Shown: positions 1-6,710 of the stretch, piece after piece | Position numbering within the stretch: position 1 is the stretch's first letter | Layout: each line of letters begins with the position of its first letter | Assembly (NCBI GenBank): GCA_016296565.1 | Contig: JAEDJB010000059.1 | Location: forward strand, 1 to 11,100 | Origin: Oscillospiraceae bacterium | Lineage (GTDB): Bacteria > Bacillota > Clostridia > Oscillospirales > Oscillospiraceae | Direction: 5' to 3' | DNA length: 11,100 nt | Position numbers and translations under genes: made by a program | Notes under the pieces: model-generated | Database searches by the model: none | Told to the model about the DNA's origin: nothing | The model's input: only the letters and a program-made list of their open reading frames with translations

Positions 1-20
1 AAGGAAGGTTTCTTCAACCC

Positions 21-737
21 TTAATTCCTATTTTCTTCCAGGGTAAAGGACTGTCCATTGTAGTGAATGGGGTAGATTTTGTCCCGGTAAGGCCGGCTGC
101 AGGCATTGTTCAGGAGCTTTTTGGTGATCCAGAACTCCTCCCAGCTGTGCATGGGGAAGGCGTTGTGAATCTCCGCGTGGCGCATGGTCCAGTCAAAGCC
201 CAGCCAGTAGTCCTCCTCCTGCCTGGGGTCCAGCACCAGAAAGGCCACGTCGATGGTTCTTCCCTCCAGCTTGGTGATTTCCCGCTTGAAATCCCGTTCC
301 ATGTCCCGGTTCCAGGCGTCGCTCTCCTCCGCCCACTGCCACCACTGAAGGTCCCCTGCGTGGTAGATGGTTTTTCCCTCTGCCTCCACCAAAAAGGCCA
401 CCCCGGCGTCTGTGGAGTGGAGGGTGGTTACCGTCAGCTCCCCCAGCTCCAGGGTCCGGCCGCCCCCCAGGCGAAATACATGGGTCTCGTCAATGCCCAG
501 AGATGCCTTGCGCCTGGCAGACAGGCGGATGCAGCTGCCCAGAATGTACCAGACCCCATCCATGCCCAGATTGAAAATTTCCGGGGAATAGTGGTCTCCG
601 TGGTGGTGGCTGGCAAACACATAGAGGGGCTTGCTCCGGTCAAAGTCCGGCAGGGTTCCCCCATACCAGTCGAAGAGCAGCGTGCAGGTGTTCAGTTCCA
701 CCAAAAAGGCGCTGTGGTACAAAAACGTGATACGCAT
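21..737 (-). CDS. MBL-fold metal-dependent hydrolase, UlaG-like
   Basis: This 238-residue protein belongs to the metallo-beta-lactamase superfamily, closest in character to the UlaG-like (COG2220) hydrolases. The metal-binding signature HxHxDH is at residues 44-49 (HHHGDH). It follows a typical N-terminal beta-rich start (MRITFLYHSAFLVE) and precedes a second conserved block HAGD at 126-129; H197 and H225 are candidate later ligands. There is no signal peptide, so it is probably cytoplasmic. The ATG is supported by a GGAAGGAGG ribosome site just upstream and by a good sigma-A-like promoter at 780-808. It is divergent from the sleC-like operon and shares a 132-bp intergenic region with it. The substrate cannot be read from sequence: the superfamily covers lactonases, phosphodiesterases and nucleases. 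Family assignment is firm; function is open. Confidence 0.88.
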   Translation of the reverse strand: MRITFLYHSAFLVELNTCTLLFDWYGGTLPDFDRSKPLYVFASHHHGDHYSPEIFNLGMDGVWYILGSCIRLSARRKASLGIDETHVFRLGGGRTLELGELTVTTLHSTDAGVAFLVEAEGKTIYHAGDLQWWQWAEESDAWNRDMERDFKREITKLEGRTIDVAFLVLDPRQEEDYWLGFDWTMRHAEIHNAFPMHSWEEFWITKKLLNNACSRPYRDKIYPIHYNGQSFTLEENRN

Positions 738-779
738 GGAACCCCTCCTTCCTTTCGGCTTCGATTCTGCTTGCGTTCC

Positions 780-808
780 AGTTTACTGTATCTCCCCAAA
801 ATTGTCAA
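780..808 (-). promoter_or_regulatory. sigma-A-like promoter of the MBL-fold hydrolase gene
   Basis: On the minus strand a perfect -35 hexamer TTGACA (808-803) is followed after exactly 17 bp by TAAACT (785-780), which matches the -10 consensus at 4 of 6 positions. The predicted transcript start near 773 gives a leader of about 36 nt before the ATG at 737. Confidence 0.65.
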
Positions 809-869
809 TCCGGGGGGACAAGTGGGACGGGCCGGCGGCATAGACTGCAAGGAAAGGAGGTCCTATCCT

Positions 870-1253
870 ATGTCTCAAACCGGCACTCTCGTCACCCGGG
901 TGTTTACCAGCCGAGGACAGCTTCCCGTTCAGGACGCCTTCGTCTCCGTGGTGTATCACGGGGACGAAGCCAACCAGCGTCTGCTGTCCGTCCAGAACAG
1001 CGACCGCAGCGGAAACACCATGCCCATCACCATCGACACCCCGATCCTGGCGGACAGCCAGTCCCCGGACCAGCCCACCCCCTTCGCTCTGTGCGACATC
1101 CGGGTGGAGCACAGAGGCTATCAGCTGCTGATCATCCGAAACGTGCAGATTTTTCCGGGGATCGTCAGCGTCCAGGATCTGCCTCTGATCCCCCTGTCCA
1201 ACGACGGAACCCCGGAGATCAGCCAGGTGAACATCACCCCGCAAGACCTGTAA
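870..1253 (+). CDS. Stand-alone SleC pre-pro-domain-like protein
   Basis: A 127-residue protein starting at the ATG preceded by GGAAAGGAGG (851-860). The frame stays open upstream to about position 63, but that part lies antisense to the MBL gene and has no start with a ribosome site, so it is excluded. The protein resembles the N-terminal pre-pro region of Clostridium SleC: an opening like GTLVTRVFTSRGQLPVQDAF, a beta-sandwich pattern like carboxypeptidase regulatory domains, a 'V..RGYQLLIIRNVQIFPG' segment and a final 'IPLS' strand. This comparison is to C. difficile SleC as I remember it. No signal peptide or catalytic motif is visible. It is followed 15 nt later by the mature-SleC-like gene, so the pair probably does the job of one SleC precursor, with this protein as inhibitor, chaperone or targeting part (inference). 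No sigma-A-like promoter precedes it; sporulation control is likely. Confidence 0.78.
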   Translation: MSQTGTLVTRVFTSRGQLPVQDAFVSVVYHGDEANQRLLSVQNSDRSGNTMPITIDTPILADSQSPDQPTPFALCDIRVEHRGYQLLIIRNVQIFPGIVSVQDLPLIPLSNDGTPEISQVNITPQDL

Positions 1254-1268
1254 GAAAGGAGGGCTTTC

Positions 1269-2468
1269 ATGCCCGTTTCCGTTACCCCGTACATTCCAAC
1301 CTACATTACCGTCCACATGGGTACCCCCACCAGCAACGCAGAAAACGTCACCGTCCCCTTCCAGGACTACATCAAAAACGTCGCCTCCAGCGAAATCTAC
1401 CCCACCTGGAACTACTCTGCCCTGCGGGCCAACATCCTGGCCCAGGTGTCCTTCGCCCTGAACCGGGTTTACACGGAGTACTACCCCAGCCGGGGATACA
1501 ACTTCAACATCACCGCCTCCACCGCCTACGACCAAAAGTTCATCAAGGGGCGCAACTTCTTTGACAGCGTCAGCGAGCTGGTGGATGAGCTGTTTGACGA
1601 CTACATCCGCCGCCAGGGCTATGTGGAGCCTTTGTCCGCCCGGTTCTGCAACGGCACCACCTCCCAGTGCGACGGTCTGTCCCAGTGGGGCAGCGAGGCG
1701 CTGGCCCAGGAGGGGTACACCTCTGTGGAGATTCTGAAAAACTATTATGGCCCTGACATTGAGCTGGTGGTCAATGCCCCCGTGCAGGACATTCAATATT
1801 CCTATCCCGGCACCCCTATGCGCCTGGGGGACCGGAGCGGAGATATCCGCATCGCCCAGTTCGCCCTGAACCGCATTGCCCAGGCTTACCCGGCCATCCC
1901 GAAAATCTCCAGCGTGGACGGGATCTTCGGACCGGAAACCGAGGCCAGCGTCCGGGCCTTCCAGTCCATTTTTAACCTGGCCGTAGACGGCGTCATCGGC
2001 AAGGGGACCTGGTACGCCATCTTCCGCCTGTACTCGGGCATTTTGCAGTTGTCGGAGCTGGTCAGCGAAGGGCAGACCTTTCCCCAGTTGAATTTTGACT
2101 ACAACAGCTACCAGACCTACGGACCGGAGCAGATTTCTCTGCTCCAATACCTGCTCTCCGTCCTGTCCCAGTTCTATACCACCATTCCTTTTGTGAGCAT
2201 CGACGGCATCTACGGCGACCAGACCCGCCAGGCGGTGCGGGCCCTCCAGCAGGATGCCGGACTGCCCCAAACCGGGGTGGTGGATGAGGCCACCTGGAAC
2301 GCCCTGGTGGACCGCTTCCTCAGCATCGACCGGACTGTGCTGAGCACCACGGACATTTTCCCTTTTACCGCGGTGGATCATCTCACCCCAGTTGAAATTC
2401 AGGAGAGCCTGGCCACCCGGCCGGACCAGTTTCCCGGCCATCCCCTGGAATACGGCCAAAGCGACTGA
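1269..2468 (+). CDS. sleC: SleC-like spore cortex-lytic enzyme (SpoIID-like domain plus two peptidoglycan-binding domains)
   Basis: A 399-residue protein; ATG preceded by AAAGGAGG (1255-1262). Residues about 8-165 match the catalytic part of SleC, a lytic transglycosylase acting on cortex peptidoglycan during germination, related to SpoIID/LytB. The block DYIKNVASSEIYPTW (33-47) carries the presumed catalytic Glu42, followed by FALNRVYTEYY, TASTAYDQKFI, the paired C127/C134 and LSQWGSEALAQEGY. Two PG_binding_1 domains follow at about 183-255 (VDGIFGPETEASVRAFQ) and 285-352 (IDGIYGDQTRQAVRALQ); C. difficile SleC as I recall it has one. A C-terminal tail of about 45 residues is unassigned. The N-terminus starts near where mature SleC begins after removal of the pro-region, and the pro-region is encoded by the gene just upstream. 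There is no signal peptide. The next gene begins 14 nt downstream. Confidence 0.88.
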   Translation: MPVSVTPYIPTYITVHMGTPTSNAENVTVPFQDYIKNVASSEIYPTWNYSALRANILAQVSFALNRVYTEYYPSRGYNFNITASTAYDQKFIKGRNFFDSVSELVDELFDDYIRRQGYVEPLSARFCNGTTSQCDGLSQWGSEALAQEGYTSVEILKNYYGPDIELVVNAPVQDIQYSYPGTPMRLGDRSGDIRIAQFALNRIAQAYPAIPKISSVDGIFGPETEASVRAFQSIFNLAVDGVIGKGTWYAIFRLYSGILQLSELVSEGQTFPQLNFDYNSYQTYGPEQISLLQYLLSVLSQFYTTIPFVSIDGIYGDQTRQAVRALQQDAGLPQTGVVDEATWNALVDRFLSIDRTVLSTTDIFPFTAVDHLTPVEIQESLATRPDQFPGHPLEYGQSD

Positions 2469-2482
2469 AAGGAGTGACCCCC

Positions 2483-3019
2483 ATGCCTGTCATGAATCCC
2501 CCCACCACCGGCACGCCGGTGCACAACCTCCAGAGAATGCTGCGCACTCTTACAAACGTCCACCGGGAGATTCCCCTGCTCTCTCCCAACGGCATCTTCG
2601 GGGAGGAGACCCTGGAAGCGGTGATGATCTTCCAGCGGCTCATGGGCCTGCCGGTAAACGGAACCGTGGACCAGCGCACCTGGGACGCCTTAGTGGATGA
2701 GCACCACCGGGTCTCCCATCTGCTGGCGCCGCCCCGGACTGCCGCTCTCTTTCCCCAGGGCACCGCCCCCATCCAGCCGGGGCAGACCACCCCCCTGCTC
2801 TACCCTATCCAGGGAATGCTTCTGGCCCTGGCCGGGGTTCTGGCGGATCTCCAGTCCGTCCCCCCTTCCGGGGTGCTGGACACCGGCACTGCCGCCAATT
2901 TCCGCCGCCTCCAGCGCTGGGGCAGCTACCCGGAGACCGGGGCCCTGGACCGGGACACCTGGGAGCTGCTCAGCCACCTGTACGAAACCTTCATCTCCCG
3001 GAACCCCCAGAACCTGTAA
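2483..3019 (+). CDS. Small protein of two peptidoglycan-binding domains
   Basis: A 178-residue protein. The ATG at 2483 is chosen over an in-frame GTG at 2474 because the ribosome site AAAGGAG (2468-2474) sits 8 nt before it and overlaps the GTG. It consists almost wholly of two PG_binding_1 modules: about residues 13-73 (NGIFGEETLEAVMIFQRLMG, then TVDQRTWDALV) and about 106-168 (SGVLDTGTAANFRRLQRWG, then ALDRDTWELLSHLY), joined by a Pro-rich linker (83-105). The second module lacks the usual DGIFG turn (PPSGVLDTGT) and is more diverged. No catalytic domain or signal peptide is seen. It is the last gene of the sleC-like operon, 14 nt after the enzyme gene, so it is probably co-made and may bind cortex or assist the enzyme (inference). 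Confidence 0.85.
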   Translation: MPVMNPPTTGTPVHNLQRMLRTLTNVHREIPLLSPNGIFGEETLEAVMIFQRLMGLPVNGTVDQRTWDALVDEHHRVSHLLAPPRTAALFPQGTAPIQPGQTTPLLYPIQGMLLALAGVLADLQSVPPSGVLDTGTAANFRRLQRWGSYPETGALDRDTWELLSHLYETFISRNPQNL

Positions 3020-3030
3020 AGGCAAAGAAC

Positions 3031-3061
3031 AGCGCCCGGACGCGGAACGCGTTCGGGCGCT
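3031..3061. terminator. Convergent terminator between the sleC-like operon and the SLH L,D-transpeptidase gene
   Basis: A 14-bp stem (3031-3044 with 3048-3061, one G-T wobble) closes a 3-base GAA loop; arms read AGCGCCCGGACGCG and CGCGTTCGGGCGCT. It lies 12 nt after the plus-strand operon and 17 nt after the minus-strand stop at 3078. On the minus strand the stem is followed by the T-rich GTTCTTTGCCTTT; there is no T run on the plus side, so it is more convincing for the minus-strand gene. Confidence 0.7.
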
Positions 3062-3077
3062 GCTGTATGCTTTGCGC

Positions 3078-5807
3078 TTAATAGACCACAACGGTGGTGC
3101 CGTTGGGAATGTTGTTGTACATGTACCAGATGTCGTCGTTGTACATCCGCAGGCAGCCGTGGCTCACGGGGAAGCCGATGCGGGCGTCGTAGTACCGGTC
3201 AGAGTTCATGGGCCAGTACTCCAGACGGGAGTGGAAGGCATACCCGGAGGAGCCGTTGAAGCGGACGATGGGGCCGCAGTAATAGGAGCCATAGTTCCAG
3301 GCCGTCTGCTTATAGGAGGTGGTGAACACGCCCCGGATGGTGGGGGTGCTGGCCTTGCCGGAGCCGCACAGGCAGGTCCGGACCAAAGTCCAGTTGCCCT
3401 GGGAGCCGGTGAAGATATTCACCCGCTGGTAGGTCAGGTTCACCCACACCAGGTACTGGGTCTTGCTGGAGTACCCCTTCAGGTTCACCCAGGCGGTCTT
3501 GATCTCCTTGGAGTAGTCGTGGCTCTGGGCCCAAGCCAGGGTGTAGTTGCCGGCGTAGCCGCTGGTGACGGTGTTCAGCACTTCCTGGGGATCGATGTTG
3601 TGGTAGTAGAAATAGTCGTAGTTCTTCAGCGTCACCTTGGTGGAGGCGGCAACTTGCTGGCTCCGGCCGTCCTGGGTGGTGTAGGTCAGAACGAGCTTAA
3701 TCTCAGAGGTGAGGCTCATATTCTCCGTGTAGGTGTACTGATAGGTGAGCTTGGGAATATCGGTCCCCAGAACAATGGTCTGGACAGCCGCCTGCTTCCC
3801 GTCCACATACCAGGTGCCGGTGCACACCTTCCCCGCCTCGGGATATTTCAGCTGAGCCGTAACCTCCAGGGTCTTCCCTGCCTCCAGGGTGGTGGGAGCG
3901 CTCAGGGAAGCGGTGGCATGGGCAATGCCGTTATCCTGGAAGTTTTCCAGGGAAATGGTGCTCTTCCCGCTGACCTGCTGGTTCCGGCCGTCCTGGGTGG
4001 TATAGGTCAGGCGGTAGGAAACCGTGCTGGTCTCGGGCATACCGTAATAGTAGTCGTAGTTGTAGGTCAGAATGGCCGGACCGGTGCCCAGGGTGTAGGT
4101 CCCGGATGCCACCTCTCTGCCGTCCACATACCAGGTGCCGGTGCACACCTTCCCTATCTCAGGGGTGGACACCTTGGCGGAGGCGGTGAGGGTCTGGCCG
4201 GCTGCCAGGTGCTGGGGCAGGGAGACGGTAATTTCCGCGTCAGCCAGGCCCAGGTCCGAGAAGGTATCCATCCAGATGGGGGCCGAAGCCTCCTGGGTAT
4301 CGCTGTCCCCGTCGGAGTTGGTGTAGGTAAGGACAAACTTCACGGTCCCATTCTTCTGGAAGCTGTGCGTATAGTTGGGCGTGATGGCGGAGACGGGGGT
4401 ATCCTTCCCCAGAATCACGGAGGACTGGGACATGAGCTCCCCGTTAATGTACCAGGAGGCAGTGCACAGCTTGCCCACGTCCTCCTGAGGAACGGTGAGG
4501 TTGGCCGTTGCCTTCAGCTCTGCGCCTGCGGCCAGGGTGTCCGGGGCAGTCAGGGACACCTGCACCCCGGCGATGTCATAGTTGGTCCACTTGGTGACCG
4601 TGCCCTTGGAAACCGTCAGGGTATAACGGTTGGTGTTCAGGGTCACGGCTCCCACCCGGCCGCTGCCGGAGATGGTGTTGTCCGGGCCGGCCAGAAGGAG
4701 GGTCTCCGCTTTGGCGTTCAGCTTGACGGTGTTGCCCGCGCCCCGGATGACGACCTCACCCACCGTGCAGCCCTGCTTCAGGACAATGGTGTTGTTGTCA
4801 CCGGAGACTGCCAGGCAGTCGATGGAGCTGTCAATGGAAACGGTGCGGCCGCTGCCGGTGACCTCCACCCGGGAGGCGGTTCCGTCAAAGTGCACCTGGC
4901 CGGTCCCCTCGCCCACCGTCAGGGCTCCCAGGGTATAGGTTTTCGGCAGAGTCAGGTCCACATCCCCGGTGCGGGCGGCCAGAACCAGCTTGTCAATGGA
5001 GCCGGCACCAGAGAGGGTAAAGGAGTTTAACTTGTCAGACCGAACCACCACCTGAGCGGCGCTGGTGTCGGTGAGGGAAACGTTGGAAGCGGAGTGGCTC
5101 AGCCACAGATTCCCGGCGGTAACCCCGGTGAGGGAGATGTTTCCGGAGAGGACAGTACCTGTCCCGGTTTTGCCGGTGAAGCCATTACCGGTGGTGTAGG
5201 TGTCCGCCAGCCGGTAGAGGATGGTGGCAAACTCCGCCCGGGTCAGGGAGCGGTCTGCCTGGAGCAGGCCCATGCTTCCGTTGACCACCCCGGCCTCAAC
5301 AAGGGAGGCGGCGGCACGCTGGGTCTCTCCAGTGAGGTAGGCCGCGTCGGGGAACTGGTCCAGCACAGACAGGTCAGGGTCTGCGGTGGTCATCTGGAAG
5401 GCCCGGCCAAAGAGGCAGAAAGCCTGCCCACGGGTGATGGGCTTTTCCAGGGTGCCCACAGCGCTTTCGTCCAGCAGGCCGGCGTAAACCGCCTTGGCCA
5501 CATCGTTTGCATACCATGCGCCGGTGGGAATCTCAAAAGCAGAGGTATCTCCCTGGCCGCTTACATGGAGCACCCGGCACAGAATGGTCACCGCCTGGGC
5601 GGTGGTAATGCTCCGGTTCGGCGCCATGGTCTGGGTGTCGTACCCCTGCAGAATACCATCGTTATAGGCCTGCCGCAGGGTTTCCTGGGCCCAGTGGCCC
5701 TTCACGTCGGTAAAATCCTCGTAGGCGGCGGACGCAGAGGTCACCGTCCCCAAAGCAAGGATCACGCCCAGAAGCAGGGGGATCCCCTTCCGCAAAAACT
5801 GTTTCAT
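3078..5807 (-). CDS. Secreted SLH-domain L,D-transpeptidase (YkuD family) with Ig-like repeats
   Basis: A 909-residue secreted protein. The chosen ATG (5807) directly precedes a classic signal peptide (MKQFLRKGIPLLLGVILALG, cleavage likely after ASA at 25-27) and has GGGAGG about 10 nt upstream; a longer in-frame start at 5864 would bury the signal. Domains: three SLH modules (about 28-80, 93-140, 152-200) that should anchor it to secondary cell-wall polymer; a repetitive beta-rich, possibly solenoid region (220-405); three Ig-like repeats of about 107 residues (413-515, 522-622, 628-728), each with a 'GK(L/V)CT..WY(I/V)(N/D)G' block; and a C-terminal YkuD domain (about 784-909) with H859 and the catalytic SHGCLRM motif (882-888, Cys885). 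YkuD enzymes form 3-3 cross-links in peptidoglycan or attach proteins to it. It is monocistronic, with a promoter at 5885-5913 and a terminator at 3031-3061. Confidence 0.93.
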   Translation of the reverse strand: MKQFLRKGIPLLLGVILALGTVTSASAAYEDFTDVKGHWAQETLRQAYNDGILQGYDTQTMAPNRSITTAQAVTILCRVLHVSGQGDTSAFEIPTGAWYANDVAKAVYAGLLDESAVGTLEKPITRGQAFCLFGRAFQMTTADPDLSVLDQFPDAAYLTGETQRAAASLVEAGVVNGSMGLLQADRSLTRAEFATILYRLADTYTTGNGFTGKTGTGTVLSGNISLTGVTAGNLWLSHSASNVSLTDTSAAQVVVRSDKLNSFTLSGAGSIDKLVLAARTGDVDLTLPKTYTLGALTVGEGTGQVHFDGTASRVEVTGSGRTVSIDSSIDCLAVSGDNNTIVLKQGCTVGEVVIRGAGNTVKLNAKAETLLLAGPDNTISGSGRVGAVTLNTNRYTLTVSKGTVTKWTNYDIAGVQVSLTAPDTLAAGAELKATANLTVPQEDVGKLCTASWYINGELMSQSSVILGKDTPVSAITPNYTHSFQKNGTVKFVLTYTNSDGDSDTQEASAPIWMDTFSDLGLADAEITVSLPQHLAAGQTLTASAKVSTPEIGKVCTGTWYVDGREVASGTYTLGTGPAILTYNYDYYYGMPETSTVSYRLTYTTQDGRNQQVSGKSTISLENFQDNGIAHATASLSAPTTLEAGKTLEVTAQLKYPEAGKVCTGTWYVDGKQAAVQTIVLGTDIPKLTYQYTYTENMSLTSEIKLVLTYTTQDGRSQQVAASTKVTLKNYDYFYYHNIDPQEVLNTVTSGYAGNYTLAWAQSHDYSKEIKTAWVNLKGYSSKTQYLVWVNLTYQRVNIFTGSQGNWTLVRTCLCGSGKASTPTIRGVFTTSYKQTAWNYGSYYCGPIVRFNGSSGYAFHSRLEYWPMNSDRYYDARIGFPVSHGCLRMYNDDIWYMYNNIPNGTTVVVY
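3624..4565 (-). repeat. Three tandem Ig-like repeat units inside the SLH L,D-transpeptidase gene
   Basis: Three in-frame repeats of about 100-107 codons encode residues of roughly 415-728. Units 2 and 3 share a perfect 35-nt identity (4120-4154 and 3799-3833, exactly 321 nt apart) around the CTGTWYVDG codons, and a second near-identical block around the TYTTQDGR codons. Unit 1 is clearly more diverged. Confidence 0.85.
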
Positions 5808-5884
5808 CTCTTCATTTCCTCCCAAGGGTGCTCTGCCCCGGCGGCGTTGCCGAAAGCAGGTCACAGGTAAATTGGATTAAGAGT

Positions 5885-5913
5885 AGTGTACCGGATTTGC
5901 CCCCGGATTGCAA
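5885..5913 (-). promoter_or_regulatory. Candidate promoter of the SLH L,D-transpeptidase gene
   Basis: On the minus strand TTGCAA (5913-5908) and TACACT (5890-5885) are 17 bp apart, each 4 of 6 to the sigma-A consensus. The leader to the ATG at 5807 would be about 70 nt. Confidence 0.45.
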
Positions 5914-5987
5914 CAAGTCAGGGAAATTTTTCTTCCCCTGGCTTCCCGTTCCTTCGGCGGCTGTTCCGGTCGGGTTTTGCCCAGTGC

Positions 5988-6710
5988 TCAGGGCATTTCC
6001 CGATAGCTGTAGGAATTGAGGCGCTTTCGCCGGTCCCGCCAGTCAGGCAGAAAACCCTCCAAACAGGCGTAGAAATCCGGCGAGTGGTTGGGGTGGAGAA
6101 AATGGACCAGCTCATGCCAGACTACATACTCCACGCACGCCACCGGGGCCTCCGCCAGCTGCCGGGCAAAGGTGACTTTCCCTTGGCTGGGCTTGCAGCT
6201 GCCCCAGCGGGAGGTCATGGACCGCACCTGAACCGCCGGAACCGGCACCCCCAGGGGAGCCAGCCGGGGCTGAATCCTCCGGCAAAGCTCGGTGGTCACC
6301 GTCAGGCAGAGGTCCTTATAGTAATCCTCCATCGTTTTCTTTCGCAGGGCCACTGAAGCCGGGTCGGTCACGGTCAGGCAGAGCCTCTCCCCTTCCAGGC
6401 TGACCTGGTTTTTCCCGCCGGAACCCAGGACAATCTGATAGGGCCGGCCCAGCAGGTAGACCGTCTCTCCCTGGCCGTAGGCAGGATTTTCCGGGATCTT
6501 TTTCTCCAGGGCAGCAAACTTGTCCAGGGCCTTTTCCAGGAAAGAAGCCCGGCTTTGGAGGATCTCCTCCACCTGCCGGTCAGAAACCCATCGGGGGGCG
6601 GAGACCCCCACAGAGCCGTCTGCCCGCACCCGGATGTTCACGTTTTTCACCGGCTTCCGGGTCAGCTCCCAGGAAATTTCCCGGCCGGTGGGCAGCACGG
6701 TCTTTTTCAC
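5988..6710 (-). CDS. YgjP-type (M48/SprT-like) zinc metallopeptidase domain protein
   Basis: A 240-residue protein of the YgjP-like metallopeptidase domain family (formerly DUF45). The zinc signature HELVH is at 199-203, followed by the family's PNHSPDF block with the likely third ligand H209; Glu200 would be the general base. The family hallmark SRWGSC is at 167-172, and the N-terminal half carries the expected 'VRADGSVGVSAP' strand. No signal peptide or membrane segment is present, so it is predicted cytoplasmic. Natural substrates of this family are poorly known. The start is a GTG overlapping the TGA stop of the upstream thioesterase gene (GTGA, 4 nt), with GGGAGAAGG upstream inside that gene, which suggests translational coupling. 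No convincing terminator follows. Confidence 0.9.
   Translation of the reverse strand: MKKTVLPTGREISWELTRKPVKNVNIRVRADGSVGVSAPRWVSDRQVEEILQSRASFLEKALDKFAALEKKIPENPAYGQGETVYLLGRPYQIVLGSGGKNQVSLEGERLCLTVTDPASVALRKKTMEDYYKDLCLTVTTELCRRIQPRLAPLGVPVPAVQVRSMTSRWGSCKPSQGKVTFARQLAEAPVACVEYVVWHELVHFLHPNHSPDFYACLEGFLPDWRDRRKRLNSYSYREMP

Noticed and set aside
839..847. CATAGACTG as a sigma-E/K-like -10 element for the sleC-like operon
   Set aside because: The transcript would begin inside the ribosome site at 851-860, and no matching -35 is present at the right distance.
63..869. Upstream extension of the SleC pro-domain-like frame
   Set aside because: It is antisense to the MBL-fold gene, includes that gene's promoter, and has no supported start. 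The ATG at 870 has a strong ribosome site.
783..2459. A 558-codon open frame on the minus strand opposite the SleC-like genes
   Set aside because: Antisense shadow of GC-rich coding DNA. Its composition (very rich in Gly, Val, Gln, His) has no domain signature, and the plus-strand genes have clear SleC and PG-binding motifs and ribosome sites.
3066..3080. Second copy of the GCGCAAAGC part of the 10194-10244 element, right after the L,D-transpeptidase stop
   Set aside because: Only about nine bases match and the flanking arms are missing; chance similarity is the simpler explanation.
2697..5030. A 777-codon open frame on the plus strand opposite the L,D-transpeptidase
   Set aside because: Low-complexity Gly/Val/His-rich translation without any motif, crossing the convergent terminator at 3031-3061. 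The minus-strand protein is unmistakable.
5919..5940. Short hairpin (8 bp with a G-T wobble, loop GAAAAA on the minus strand) as terminator of the thioesterase-metallopeptidase operon
   Set aside because: The stem is weak and no T run follows it on the minus strand; it may be chance.
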